Part shown: positions 11,246 through 20,026 of the stretch, in pieces
How the letters are laid out: the number at the start of each line of letters is the position of its first letter
Numbering within the stretch: position 1 is the stretch's first letter
NCBI GenBank assembly: GCA_027318915.1
Contig: DAHVOH010000009.1
Span: forward strand, 1 to 58,370
Direction: 5' to 3'
DNA length: 58,370 nt
DNA from: Clostridiales bacterium
GTDB lineage: Bacteria; Bacillota_E; Sulfobacillia; Sulfobacillales; JAIMBI01
Notes under the pieces: model-generated
What the model saw: the letters and a program-made list of their open reading frames with translations, nothing else
What the model was told of the DNA's origin: nothing
Database searches by the model: none
Program-made: the position numbers and the translations under genes

Positions 11246-11335
11246 GGCACCCCTCCGGCCTGTGCGAAATGCGATCGAGCCTTGTCCGAGCCCCTTGCAA
11301 GTCAGCCGAGCATGATTGCAGATCTCGGTGCCTGG

Positions 11336-11365
11336 AGTCTAGAAAATCCAGGGACGGGTCGTCAA
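11336..11365 (-). promoter_or_regulatory. Sigma-A-type promoter of asp23-fakA-recG
   Basis: TTGACG (11365-11360), an 18-base spacer and TAGACT (11341-11336). It predicts a 5' untranslated region of about 85 bases before the asp23 ATG. The hydrolase gene at 11511 diverges from this site. Confidence 0.65.
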
Positions 11366-11510
11366 GCGGTGCCGGGTGGAGCCAAGCGGCCCGACCGGCG
11401 CCCACACCCGAGGCGCAGGAATCCGTCGGGTCGCGGCGAATCTCTCCTCGACGCCGCCCGGCTTCGGGGCCGCATCCCCGCGCACGATACGATAGACAGG
11501 GGTTGTCGCC

Positions 11511-14500
11511 GTGGATTTGGCCCGTGATCTCCAAGCCCACTTTCGCCGCCTCGATCCGGACTACGGTGTGGTGCCGCTCTGGTGGTGGGATGCCGAGCCC
11601 ATCGTCCCCGAGCGCCTGCGCTGGCAAATGGCCCAAATGGCGGCCGGAGGAGTCCGCCAGCTGGTGGTCATCAATCTGGCGCCCACCGGCCCCAACCAGG
11701 CCAGTGCCGGGTCGGACCCCGCATTTTACACGCCGGCCTGGTGGGAATGCTTCCAGCTCGCGGTGGTGGAGGCGGAGCGGCTCGGCATGTTCCTCTGGTA
11801 TTACGATCAAATCGGATTCTCCGGGGCCAACTTCCCCGCCCGCCTGATTGTGCAGCATCCCGAATACCGGGGCTACCGCCTGGTGCGCTGGCGGCGCGGT
11901 GCATCCGCGCCGCCCGGGTCCTCTCCGGTCGCGGAGGATGGGACGTGGCGTTACGGGACTGTGCGCACGGGCTTCGACTGGCTCAATCCGGCCGCCGGCG
12001 CGCACTTGCTGGACCTTATCCACGGCGAGATGGAGCGCCGTCTCGGCCAGTGGTTCGGCCGCGTCATTCGGGGCAGTTTTCAAGACGAGCTGCCCCCGAT
12101 GCCAACCTGGCAGCCGGCTGTCCTCAGCCGCTATGCGACGCGCTTCGGCGAAGACCTCCGACCCCGCATCGGCGATCTGTTTGATTCCGGGCCCGGCCAC
12201 GGGCAGACGCGACGGCGCGTCTACGGCATCCTGGCCGACCTGGCCGAAACCGCCTGGTTCCGCCCGTTGGGCGAATGGCATCGGCGCCGCCATCTGCTGC
12301 TGGGCTCGGACCAGGCCGGCCCGGGACGGGAAATGGATCCCTACGGGGCCGGCCGTCTGTACCTCGACTACCCCCGCATGCACCGCTGGTTTTCGGCGCC
12401 GGGCAACGATCCCGACGGGGAAACCAAGGCCCATTCGTCGCTGGCGCATCTCGGGCACGGAGAGCGAGTCTGGCTCGAAGCGTTTCATTCCAGCGGCTGG
12501 GGTCCCACACTGGAGGAGATCTGGCACTGGCTGCTGCCGTGGTACCAAGCCGGCGCCACGCTGTATAATCCGCACGCCGTGTACTACTCCACCCGGGGCG
12601 GCTGGTGGGAATGGGCGCCCCCGGACACGGGCTTTCGGCAGCCGTACTGGGAGCATTACCCCTTATTTGCCGCGGCGGTCACCCGTCTCTCCTGGATCCT
12701 GAGCCAGGGCACGCATCGCGCGGACGTGGCCGTGTACTATCCCGGCCGGCATCTGTGGGGGCATATGCCTTGGCCCGACGGGACCGGCGCGGACCATGCC
12801 ATGGATCTGGCGCGGCGCCCGGCCGACGCGGAGGCGGAACGCATCCGCGGGCTCTACTGGGCGGTGGTGGGTCGACAGAACCGCAATCGCCCGGAAGTGG
12901 GGGCGCTCCGCGCCGGCCACTGGGATTTCGACGTGGTCGACGACGGGGCGCTCGAGCGCGCCAGGTCCACCGCCGACGGCCTCGTCATCGACCCGGAGCG
13001 ATACGGCGCCGTGATCCTGCCGGGCGCCGAGCCGGTGGAGGAGACGGGCCGACAGGCGCTGCAGCGCTTTCTGGACGACGGCGGCCTGGTGATTGGGGTC
13101 GGCCTGCCGATGCGGGCCCGCCGTCTGGTCGGGGTCAAGCAGGTCGACGGGCCGCACGAGCTGGACGCGATCTTGAACCGACGGCTGGCCCGCCGGTGCC
13201 GCGCCACGGGCCTCTCTCTGGAGCGCAATCTGCCCGACGGCACGCGGGTGTTCCTGGTGCTGCCTCCCGGCCCCCACCTCATCCCCATGCACGAGGCGGC
13301 GGTTGCCGCCTCCACGGTGCCCGAGGAGCAGCCGTTCCTCTTCCGCGGCGGCGGTCGAGTCGAACAGTGGGATCTCCTGAGCGGCGCGGCACGGCGGTTG
13401 GACGCCGTCGCCCTCGACCGCGAGACCCAGGTGACCGTCAGCTTCCGTGAGGCGCCGGCCGCTCTGGTGGTGGTCCGCCCCGACGACGCCGCCCCGGACG
13501 GCACGGCCCCGGCGGATGCGACCGTTCTGCCGGCGCGCGTTCCGCCCGCCTCCGCGCTCGACGGCGCCCGGGTCCTGCCGGACCGTTGGACGCTGACGCT
13601 GGAGCCCACCTTGGACAACCGTTGGGGAGACTTTGACCGCCACGACACGGGCGTCGGCGTAGAAATTCGGCGGGTCGACGTGCGGGTCGAAGCCACGCCG
13701 GGCGAGGGCAGCCGCAACGGGTGGGCGGCCGATGAGGGCCCCTCGTCGGCGTGGGTGAGCCGGCTCTGGAGCGAGGCGGCCACGTGGCGCTGCCGCGATG
13801 CCGGTTCCGACACCGAAGCGACCCGGGTGGTGAGCTCCGTGTTCGGCGACATGACCGCACGCCGCTGGGCCGGGCGGATGGGCCGCGTGAGCCGCCTGTT
13901 CCTGAATCTGGGCCGGCGCGCCGCGGGAGAAACCGCCACCGCGAGGAGCCACGTCCGCATTCCCGCCGACGGCGTGTACTGGCTGCAAGTGGAAGGGCCG
14001 GGCATCAAATCGGTCGTGGTGGACGAGGTGCCCTGGGTGGTTGAGGGTCCGCAATATGCCGCCCTCCTCTCCGGCTTTCTGAGTGCCGGCTGGCACGCGG
14101 TCACCTTGACGGTCGCGCCGACGGACGCGGGCGACGTCCGCGTCGGCGCGGCGATTTCCTCGGTCCCGCCGCGTCTGCCGCTCACCTGGTTTCTGGCGCC
14201 CGGCGGCGCGTCCGGCAGCTGGCGGGCGGAGCAGACCGTCCAGCTGCCCGCGACGTTCGACCGCGTGCGCCTGCACGCCGTGGTCTACGACGCCAGCCTG
14301 GAGGTCGAATTCAACGGCCGTGTGGCGGCCCGTCTCGGCGACTTCATGCCCTACAGCCGGTGGGGTCAGCACGTGGTGGATCTGACGGCGGATGCCACGC
14401 CCGGCCCGAACCGGCTGTGCGTCCGGTTGGAGTCGGCATCGCCCGCGGCCCAATTCCTGCTGGACGGCTTGTGGGAAGCGGGCGACGCCCGCGGGGTGTT

Positions 14501-15269
14501 CGGCACCGACGGCACGTGGCGCACCGCGGAGGGTCGGCCCTTCGCGTCGGGCGCTGCCTGGCCCGAGGACCACTGGCTGTATCCCCGCCCCCATCTGCTG
14601 CCCGATGTGGGCTGGCTGGAGCCGGATGCCGTACCCGCCGGGATTTTGCCCTGGGTCCTAGACCCGAACCGCGTGGGTGCCGTCGTGTGGCTGCGGGCCC
14701 GCCTGCCCATCGGCGCCAGCAGCGTCACCGTCCGGGCGGCCGGAACCGTGGCCGCCTGGGTGAATGGCGCGCCCGTGCCAACCTCCGATGAGCGCCTGCA
14801 ATTCCCGCCGGTGGACGCGGGCGCTTTGCTGACCCTCGCGGTGACGCCCGCCGGACTGCAGACCGAGGCCGCCGTCCTCCAAGCGCCGCTCATCGTGGAG
14901 ACGACGCCGCACGCCGGTGGCACCGGAGACTGGCGCACCCGGCTGGCTTTGCCCACCTACAGCGGCGCCGTGGTGTACGAGACCGTGGTGGACGGCTTCA
15001 CCGACGCCGCCGTCTTGGATCTCGGGCGTGTCCGCGGCACCGCCGAAGTGTTTGTGGACGGCCAATCCGCCGGCGTGCGGCTTTGGCATCCCTACCGCTT
15101 TGACTGCTCCCCGCTGTGGGGGCCAGGGCGCCATCAGATCCGCATTCGGGTCACCAATACCCTGGGGGCTTATTACAGCGACGGCAAACCAACCGTTTTC
15201 GGGAGTTCGGAACAGGCGGCGGGCGGGCTCTTCGGACCGGTCCTCCTGGCCGAGTCCGGACGCGGGTGA
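11511..15269 (+). CDS. Large glycoside hydrolase, GH106 (alpha-L-rhamnosidase)-like
   Basis: 1252 residues, probably cytoplasmic because no signal peptide or membrane segment is seen. The N-terminus resembles GH106-type barrels: VPLWWWDAEPIVPERL near residue 22, LRWQMAQMAAGGVRQLVV, then YTPAWWECFQLAVVEAERLG and a short acidic WYYDQIGFSG segment. The middle holds an acidic stretch SFQDELPPMPTW and QAGPGREMDPYGAG. The last 500 residues contain repeated beta-sandwich (galactose-binding-like) segments. It ends with the sugar-hydrolase signature AEVFVDGQSAGVRLWHPYRF and VTNTLGAYYS. GTG start with AGGGG eight bases upstream. Substrate specificity (rhamnose or another deoxysugar) is inferred only from resemblance. 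The oxidase at 15319 follows by 49 bp. Confidence 0.72.
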   Translation: MDLARDLQAHFRRLDPDYGVVPLWWWDAEPIVPERLRWQMAQMAAGGVRQLVVINLAPTGPNQASAGSDPAFYTPAWWECFQLAVVEAERLGMFLWYYDQIGFSGANFPARLIVQHPEYRGYRLVRWRRGASAPPGSSPVAEDGTWRYGTVRTGFDWLNPAAGAHLLDLIHGEMERRLGQWFGRVIRGSFQDELPPMPTWQPAVLSRYATRFGEDLRPRIGDLFDSGPGHGQTRRRVYGILADLAETAWFRPLGEWHRRRHLLLGSDQAGPGREMDPYGAGRLYLDYPRMHRWFSAPGNDPDGETKAHSSLAHLGHGERVWLEAFHSSGWGPTLEEIWHWLLPWYQAGATLYNPHAVYYSTRGGWWEWAPPDTGFRQPYWEHYPLFAAAVTRLSWILSQGTHRADVAVYYPGRHLWGHMPWPDGTGADHAMDLARRPADAEAERIRGLYWAVVGRQNRNRPEVGALRAGHWDFDVVDDGALERARSTADGLVIDPERYGAVILPGAEPVEETGRQALQRFLDDGGLVIGVGLPMRARRLVGVKQVDGPHELDAILNRRLARRCRATGLSLERNLPDGTRVFLVLPPGPHLIPMHEAAVAASTVPEEQPFLFRGGGRVEQWDLLSGAARRLDAVALDRETQVTVSFREAPAALVVVRPDDAAPDGTAPADATVLPARVPPASALDGARVLPDRWTLTLEPTLDNRWGDFDRHDTGVGVEIRRVDVRVEATPGEGSRNGWAADEGPSSAWVSRLWSEAATWRCRDAGSDTEATRVVSSVFGDMTARRWAGRMGRVSRLFLNLGRRAAGETATARSHVRIPADGVYWLQVEGPGIKSVVVDEVPWVVEGPQYAALLSGFLSAGWHAVTLTVAPTDAGDVRVGAAISSVPPRLPLTWFLAPGGASGSWRAEQTVQLPATFDRVRLHAVVYDASLEVEFNGRVAARLGDFMPYSRWGQHVVDLTADATPGPNRLCVRLESASPAAQFLLDGLWEAGDARGVFGTDGTWRTAEGRPFASGAAWPEDHWLYPRPHLLPDVGWLEPDAVPAGILPWVLDPNRVGAVVWLRARLPIGASSVTVRAAGTVAAWVNGAPVPTSDERLQFPPVDAGALLTLAVTPAGLQTEAAVLQAPLIVETTPHAGGTGDWRTRLALPTYSGAVVYETVVDGFTDAAVLDLGRVRGTAEVFVDGQSAGVRLWHPYRFDCSPLWGPGRHQIRIRVTNTLGAYYSDGKPTVFGSSEQAAGGLFGPVLLAESGRG

Positions 15270-15318
15270 GTCCGGTCCCCCAGGTCGCGGTCGGGTCTCT
15301 CAACGAAAGGAGTCCAAC

Positions 15319-16476
15319 ATGGCGGAGGAGTCTGGATTGACGCGGCAGATAGCCATCTATGGAAACCCATCGGTGCCGCCCGTGCATTTGGGCGCTCCGG
15401 ACTGGCTGGCGGCGGCGGAGCAGTGTCTGGACGCCAAGGCCGCCGGCTATCTCCTGGGCAACGCCGGGGCGGAGGACACCGCCGCCGCCAATCGGGACGC
15501 GTTCGCGCGCTGGCGGATTCGCCCGCGGGTGCTGCGGGACGTGAGCCGGCGGGACTGGTCTTGCCGCATCGGGGATTGTCCGCTCACATGGCCGGTTCTG
15601 CTGGCTCCCGTGGGCGCGCAGGGCATTTTGCACCCCGCCGGCGAGCGAGCAACGGCCGAGGCCGCCGCGGCCGCCGACACACCCTTCATCCTGAGCACGG
15701 TCTCCTCGGCCACACTGGAGGATGTCGCCGCGCTCCTGCCGGCCCGTCTGCGCTGGTTCCAGCTCTATTGCGGCCGGGACTGGGAGGTGATGGCCAGCCT
15801 GGTGGCGCGCGCGGAACGCCAGGACTACCAGGCGCTGGTGGTCACGGTGGACACGCCCATGCTGGGCTGGCGTCCACGCGATTTGCAGAACGCCTACCTG
15901 CCGTTCCTGGAGGGTCAGGGGCTTGCCAACTACTGGAGCGATCCGGCGTTTCGCGCCAAGCTGGGCGGCGATCCGGCCGAGCAGCCCGAACGGGCGGTGG
16001 AGCTGTTTCTCGCCACCTTCGTCAATCCGGCTTTCACCTGGCACGACCTGACGCGTCTGATTCAACTCACCCGCCTGCCCGTGCTGGTCAAGGGCCTGAC
16101 CCATCCCGACGACGCGCGCGACGCCGTGCGGGCGGGCGCGCGGGGCATCGTCGTATCCACCCACGGGGGAAGACAGCTGGACGGGGCGGTGCCCGCGCTG
16201 CAGGCGTTGCCGGCGGTGGTGGCGGCGGTGGGGGATCGGGTGCCCGTGCTGTTCGACAGCGGCATTCGGCATGGAGCCGACGTGGTCAAGGCGCTCGCCC
16301 TGGGCGCGCGCGCCGTGCTCTGGGGGCGCCCCTACGCCGCCGCGCTGGCGGTGGCCGGCGCGGCCGGCGTTCAGCAGTCCCTGCTGGACCTGCGCGCCGA
16401 AATGGACCTGACCCTCGCCATGGCCGGCGTCACGCGGTTGGACGAGGTGGGTCCCGCGATGCTGGCCCCCGCCTGA
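15319..16476 (+). CDS. FMN-dependent 2-hydroxyacid oxidase (lactate 2-monooxygenase/lactate oxidase-like)
   Basis: 385 residues. Oxidises a 2-hydroxy acid with FMN and oxygen. N-terminal IAIYGNP and YLLGNAGAEDTAAANRDAF resemble lactate 2-monooxygenases. LLAPVGAQGILHPAGE, FQLYCGRDW and VTVDTPMLGWRPRDL build the barrel. Lys258 (LVKGLTHPDDA), His282 and Arg285 (STHGGRQLDGA) form the active-site set, and FDSGIRHGADVVKALALGA the phosphate site. The usual SNHGGRQ reads STHGGRQ. ATG preceded by GAAAGGAG. It follows the glycoside hydrolase on the same strand. The true substrate is unknown; lactate is a family guess. Confidence 0.85.
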   Translation: MAEESGLTRQIAIYGNPSVPPVHLGAPDWLAAAEQCLDAKAAGYLLGNAGAEDTAAANRDAFARWRIRPRVLRDVSRRDWSCRIGDCPLTWPVLLAPVGAQGILHPAGERATAEAAAAADTPFILSTVSSATLEDVAALLPARLRWFQLYCGRDWEVMASLVARAERQDYQALVVTVDTPMLGWRPRDLQNAYLPFLEGQGLANYWSDPAFRAKLGGDPAEQPERAVELFLATFVNPAFTWHDLTRLIQLTRLPVLVKGLTHPDDARDAVRAGARGIVVSTHGGRQLDGAVPALQALPAVVAAVGDRVPVLFDSGIRHGADVVKALALGARAVLWGRPYAAALAVAGAAGVQQSLLDLRAEMDLTLAMAGVTRLDEVGPAMLAPA

Positions 16477-16626
16477 ATCCGGCCCGGCATCGAGGACGGT
16501 GGCAGGCGGCGCCCGGGCCGAAAGGACGGCTCTACGACGCGACCGCGCCGGGCCGCGGCGGCAAAGTCTCGGGTGCGCGGACCGCGGCCCGCGATGGGGT
16601 GAGGGCGGGACCGGGGCGCACAGTTC

Positions 16627-16657
16627 CGGCGGGCACGAGCGGCCGGAGTGCCCGCCG
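16627..16657. terminator. Possible bidirectional terminator hairpin
   Basis: A perfect 10-bp stem (CGGCGGGCAC / GTGCCCGCCG) with an 11-base loop lies between the convergent oxidase (ends 16476) and hydrolase (ends 16696) genes. No T-run follows on either strand, so this is a position-based guess. The rest of 16477-16695 shows no gene. Confidence 0.35.
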
Positions 16658-16695
16658 CCGAGTGCCGTTCCGGTTCCGGCTGGGACGGGGCCGCC

Positions 16696-17661
16696 TCAGA
16701 ATCCCAGGGACGGCGGCAGGGGCCGCACAGCCGGGTCCACCTCGTGGAGCCAATCGTAGACGTGCTGCAGGTAGGCGATCGGCGCCACCTTGAATCCTTG
16801 CACATGATTGGCGCCCGCCACCAACCAGAGCTGTGCCTGCGGATCGGTGCGCCGGGCGCGGCGGTACAGCTCCATGGCATTGGTGTCCGGGATGTACGTG
16901 TCGGCGGTGCCGGCGATGAGCAGCAGAGGCCGGTCGCCCAGCGCCCCCAACACCGCCAGGGGATCCACCCGGCTCGGATGGATGCCGGTCAAGCGCGGGA
17001 TGATGGCCAAAATAATGGCGTTGAAGGGAAAGGCCGGCAGGTGCGTCCAGACCGGCAGACTTCCCTGCAGATAGGTCTTCAAGTCGGCAAACGGGCTGTC
17101 GGCCAAAACCCCCGCCACCAGCGGCGTGCGGGCCGCCGTCAGGATGGCCGTGGAGGCGCCCATGGAATAGCCCATGATGACGATCCGGCTGGCCGGCGAC
17201 TGCCGGTGCGCGTATTGGACGGCGGCCAGCAGGTCCCACTGCTCGTTGTAGCCGATGGACACCAGCGAGCCCGGTGAGCGGCCCTCCCCGCGAAAGTCAA
17301 ACAGGAGCACGTTGGCGCCCATGAGATGGACGGCTCGGGCCACGGCGAGCAGGGGGATGTCCGATTCCTCGCGGTTGGTGTCGTAGCCGTGCGCAAAGAC
17401 GACCGTGAGGCCCACCGGATGGGTCGCGGGAATCCACCATCCGTGCAGCCGGAGCCCGCCCTTGTCGCTGGCAAAGCGGATGTCCCGATAGGTCATTCCC
17501 CAGCGGGCCGGACTGCTTTCGACGGGCTGGCGGGCCGGGTGCGTCAGCACCCAACCCACCAAGGTGCCGTACCCGACTGTCAGCAGCGCCGCCACCAACA
17601 GCCCCACGACCAGCCACCGGCCCACGTGCCGGCGCCGCCTCCGCGTCCCGTATGCCGACAC
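16696..17661 (-). CDS. Membrane-anchored alpha/beta hydrolase
   Basis: About 321 residues. A basic N-terminus (RRRRRH) is followed by one hydrophobic helix (WLVVGLLVAALLTVGYGTL), a signal anchor placing the catalytic domain outside the cell. Fold motifs: HGYDTNREES, FDFRGEGRSPG, the nucleophile elbow GYSMGAS (Ser), then Asp in GTADTYIPDTN and His in AGANHVQGF. This resembles YqkD/bem46-type hydrolases of unknown substrate. I prefer the GTG at 17661 (AGGGGG six bases upstream). The GTG at 17691 adds ten basic residues and is also possible. No partner gene is adjacent. Confidence 0.8.
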   Translation of the reverse strand: MSAYGTRRRRRHVGRWLVVGLLVAALLTVGYGTLVGWVLTHPARQPVESSPARWGMTYRDIRFASDKGGLRLHGWWIPATHPVGLTVVFAHGYDTNREESDIPLLAVARAVHLMGANVLLFDFRGEGRSPGSLVSIGYNEQWDLLAAVQYAHRQSPASRIVIMGYSMGASTAILTAARTPLVAGVLADSPFADLKTYLQGSLPVWTHLPAFPFNAIILAIIPRLTGIHPSRVDPLAVLGALGDRPLLLIAGTADTYIPDTNAMELYRRARRTDPQAQLWLVAGANHVQGFKVAPIAYLQHVYDWLHEVDPAVRPLPPSLGF

Positions 17662-17691
17662 CCCCCGGCCCCCTCGCCCGCGTTTGCTCAC

Positions 17692-18021
17692 TCGATTCGG
17701 TTTCGGTTCGCGATTCGCCCGCCGAATCCTGCCTAGCCTCCGGAGCCCGGTGCCGGTCGCACGCCCCGGCGTCCCGCCACCCCAATCGCCCACTAGGATC
17801 CGCGACACCGCCGATCTCCGGTCCCCCGGGCCGCGTACTGCCCGCGCCAACGGTCGGCGGGGATCCGAGCGCCGGATCCCGAACCGCCGGCGTCGCCGCG
17901 CGACTCACCCGCGGCCATGCCGGAGCGGACGGCGGCCTTAATGGCGCTGCTCGTCCGCTGACGGTTGCCGGCGCCGATGCTGAGAGCGTCTTTCGGCCAA
18001 AGGCCGGGGATGCCCGACTCG
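17692..18021. other. Non-coding gap between the hydrolase and MFS genes
   Basis: About 330 bases with no convincing gene on either strand; the open frames here lack family features and ribosome sites. A small GC hairpin (CGGCC, three-base loop, GGCCG) near 17996-18008 follows the MFS gene but has no U-run. It presumably contains the hydrolase promoter, which I could not identify. Confidence 0.5.
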
Positions 18022-19293
18022 CTACCACCGGTCGCCCGGCGAGACGAGAGCGGGCCGCGCATCCGCCGCCGATCGCGCCGTCTCCGGCAGGGTGAACTGA
18101 CTGATCACCGCTCCCAGCATGGTCAGGACCGCAAAGAACGCCAGCCCTGCCGCCATGCCCCCGAGCGGCACCAAGGCGCTGTAGCCGGCGATGCCGACCA
18201 GGCCACCGAGACGGCCCGCCGCCTCCGCAATGCCTTGACCGGTGGCCCGAACCGAGGTCGGGGAGCGTTCCGCGGCGGTGATGACGGTCGTTTTGTCCGG
18301 CCCCCAGGCGCCGGCCGCAAACAGCACAATCAAAAGGGTCCAGAGCAATCCCCCGGCCCATCCGCGGTCCACCCGCGCCAGTCCCCACACGCCGATCTCT
18401 CCCGTCAAGCCGACCAGGGCGAGGCCGCGCAGCCAGAATCCCCACACCTGCAGCGGCCGGCGGCCCCAACGCTCAATGGTGGCGACGGTGAGCGCGGCGG
18501 CCGGAATGGTGACCGCCTTGATCAGCACCGCGTGCCAGGCGGCGCCGGCAATCGAGGTGCCGAGCAGGGTCACCAACATGAGGGGCAAAAACAAACTCAG
18601 GCCCTGGTCACTGACCTGGTAGCAGAACCACGCGCCACTGGACGACAAGACGGTGCGCCAGACCAGGCCGGATCCCTTCAAACCCGTCCGGCTGCCCCCG
18701 GGCGCCCGCCGCGCCGCCTGCCACGGGGAAGATTCCGGCACCCGCCGGCGAAACCATAGGACCGGCACCACCAGCAGCAGTCCTATCACGAAGGGGATGC
18801 GCCAGCCGCCTTGCCACGAAGCCGTGAGGGCCCCCATCGCGTAAGCGGCCAACATGCCAAAATTGGCCGCCCACAAGACGGTGGCCATCACCCGTCCGCG
18901 ACCCCTTGGCCCGCTCACCTCGGCCAGATAGGGGAAGGCCACCGCGTAGTCGGCGCCCAGGGCCAGCCCCACGAAGAGCCGGCTCGCCACCAGCGTCGCC
19001 AGATTCATCGACAGCGCGGTCGCCAGTCCCGCCATCCCATAGAGGACGAAGTCCGTCAACAAAATGCGCCGGCGTCCAAGGTGGTCGGCCGCCGGTCCCG
19101 CCGCCAAGCTCCCCACGAGCATGCCCACCACCGCCGCCGACCCCACCAGTCCCATCCCGCCGGGTCCGATGTGCCACAGAGGCCCGAGGCGCGGCAAGGC
19201 GACAGCCAGCGCGGCGGTATCGTATGTCCCCAGCAAAATTCCGGCCCCAATCGCCCAGGCCGTCAGGGTCTCCGGCCGCACGCGCCCTTCCAT
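18022..19293 (-). CDS. Major facilitator superfamily transporter
   Basis: 423 residues with twelve predicted membrane helices. Family marks: the cytoplasmic loop 2-3 motif GPAADHLGRRR, helix 4-5 segment RLFVGLALGADYAVAFPYLAEVSG, and the second-half WGRRPLQVWG. The sequence is nearest to sugar/organic-anion porters of the SP/AAHS type, but the substrate cannot be read. I chose the ATG at 19293 (MEGRVRPETL), with AAGGGGAC in front; upstream in-frame codons would cover the promoter. Transcription probably starts at the palindrome-covered promoter at 19412-19440, implying control by a dimeric repressor. No regulator gene is adjacent. Confidence 0.85.
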   Translation of the reverse strand: MEGRVRPETLTAWAIGAGILLGTYDTAALAVALPRLGPLWHIGPGGMGLVGSAAVVGMLVGSLAAGPAADHLGRRRILLTDFVLYGMAGLATALSMNLATLVASRLFVGLALGADYAVAFPYLAEVSGPRGRGRVMATVLWAANFGMLAAYAMGALTASWQGGWRIPFVIGLLLVVPVLWFRRRVPESSPWQAARRAPGGSRTGLKGSGLVWRTVLSSSGAWFCYQVSDQGLSLFLPLMLVTLLGTSIAGAAWHAVLIKAVTIPAAALTVATIERWGRRPLQVWGFWLRGLALVGLTGEIGVWGLARVDRGWAGGLLWTLLIVLFAAGAWGPDKTTVITAAERSPTSVRATGQGIAEAAGRLGGLVGIAGYSALVPLGGMAAGLAFFAVLTMLGAVISQFTLPETARSAADARPALVSPGDRW

Positions 19294-19404
19294 GCCGTGT
19301 GTCCCCTTTTGGCGCCGGCGGCCGCCCGCCCCATCGCCGAGCGCTGGCGCCGGACGCATCCCACGCCGCCCATCCGGGCATATCCAACCATAACGGTCGG
19401 GTAT

Positions 19405-19428
19405 TGCGGTTATCCTAGGATAACCGCA
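19405..19428. promoter_or_regulatory. 24-bp perfect palindromic operator
   Basis: The half-site TGCGGTTATCCT is followed directly by its exact complement, with no spacer and no mismatch over 24 bp. The centre coincides with the -10 element of the MFS promoter. A partial half-site (ATAACGG) lies 3' of it at 19391-19397. This is the layout of a repressor site for a symmetric dimer. It is not a terminator: no U-run follows. Confidence 0.75.
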
Positions 19429-19440
19429 GGCGGAATGCAA
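19412..19440 (-). promoter_or_regulatory. Promoter of the MFS transporter
   Basis: TTGCAT (19440-19435), exactly 17 bases, then TAGGAT (19417-19412), read leftwards. The -10 box sits inside the palindrome, so bound protein would block RNA polymerase. The predicted leader is about 110 bases. Confidence 0.65.
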
Positions 19441-19698
19441 GACCCCTCCCGTCCGTGCAGCCCTTCGCCAACGGCTGTCGCCGGCAGGTGGCGGGCCGGT
19501 GCCGCGTCGGCCGACCGAACCGCGCTCGGGCGCATGTCGACTTCACGAGGCGACCCACTGGCGGGGGGACCACTCGTCACCGAATCCGGCCTCACGCCGG
19601 CGGGTGCTCGCCCGCAGGCCCGTGTCCACCCGGGCGCGCGGGCCGCGTGTGCCGCGGCTTCACCCAAGAGGCTGGCCGCGGACGTTCAGCCGCCACCC
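19441..19698. other. Gap between the MFS and rpmB promoters
   Basis: About 260 bases between divergent promoters. I see no family-like open frame, no RNA gene and no strong repeat. It may hold upstream regulatory sites for either side. Confidence 0.45.
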
Positions 19699-19727
19699 TT
19701 GGTTTGCGCCGGTCCGTCTGCTATAGT
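19699..19727 (+). promoter_or_regulatory. Promoter of rpmB
   Basis: TTGGTT (19699-19704), 17 bases, TATAGT (19722-19727). It predicts a short leader of about 25 bases before the GTG of rpmB, containing the ribosome site GGGAGGG. Confidence 0.65.
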
Positions 19728-19759
19728 GAAAAGGATTGGCATGGCGGGAGGGAACCTTC

Positions 19760-19951
19760 GTGGCGTACCGATGCGAAATCTGTGATAAGCACGTGGCTCA
19801 TGGCTTCAATGTCAGCAAGTCCAAACGACACACGAAACGGATCTGGAAACCCAACATCCAGCATGTGCGCGCCCGGATCAACGGGAAGGTGCGGCGCATC
19901 TACGTGTGCACGGCGTGTCTGCGATCCGGCCGGGTCGACCGCGCCATTTGA
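19760..19951 (+). CDS. rpmB: 50S ribosomal protein L28
   Basis: 63 residues. Typical L28 core SKSKRHTKRIWKPNIQHVRA, followed by NGKVRRIYVCT and CLRSGRVDRAI. Two CxxC pairs (Cys5/Cys8 and Cys50/Cys53) mark the zinc-binding C+ form. The GTG at 19760 gives VAYRCEIC, the canonical start, with GGGAGGG seven bases upstream; a TTG 24 bases earlier would add residues not found in the family. Convergent with hslO. In Bacillus, rpmB also lies beside spoVM, as here. Confidence 0.96.
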   Translation: MAYRCEICDKHVAHGFNVSKSKRHTKRIWKPNIQHVRARINGKVRRIYVCTACLRSGRVDRAI

Positions 19952-20001
19952 GCGGTCCCCACCCCTTTTGGCTCGCCGGCGTTTAACGGCGGGGCGTTGG
20001 C

Positions 20002-20026
20002 GACCGGTCACGATTCGTGGCCGGTC
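20002..20026. terminator. Hairpin between convergent rpmB and hslO
   Basis: An 11-bp stem (GACCGGTCACG / CGTGGCCGGTC, one T-G pair) closes a three-base ATT loop. It overlaps the hslO stop codon at 20008-20010. There is no U-run, so factor-independent termination is uncertain, but the stability and position suggest a transcript end. Confidence 0.4.

Noticed and set aside
11229..12656. Long open frame opposite the glycoside hydrolase start, about 475 codons
   Set aside because: Antisense of a clear gene, with Arg/Gly/Pro-rich product and no family features; typical of GC-rich shadow frames.
12663..14594. 643-codon open frame on the minus strand
   Set aside because: Entirely antisense to the glycoside hydrolase; codon positions fit the plus-strand gene.
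17994..18009. Hairpin after the MFS gene as a terminator
   Set aside because: Only 5 bp of stem and no U-run.
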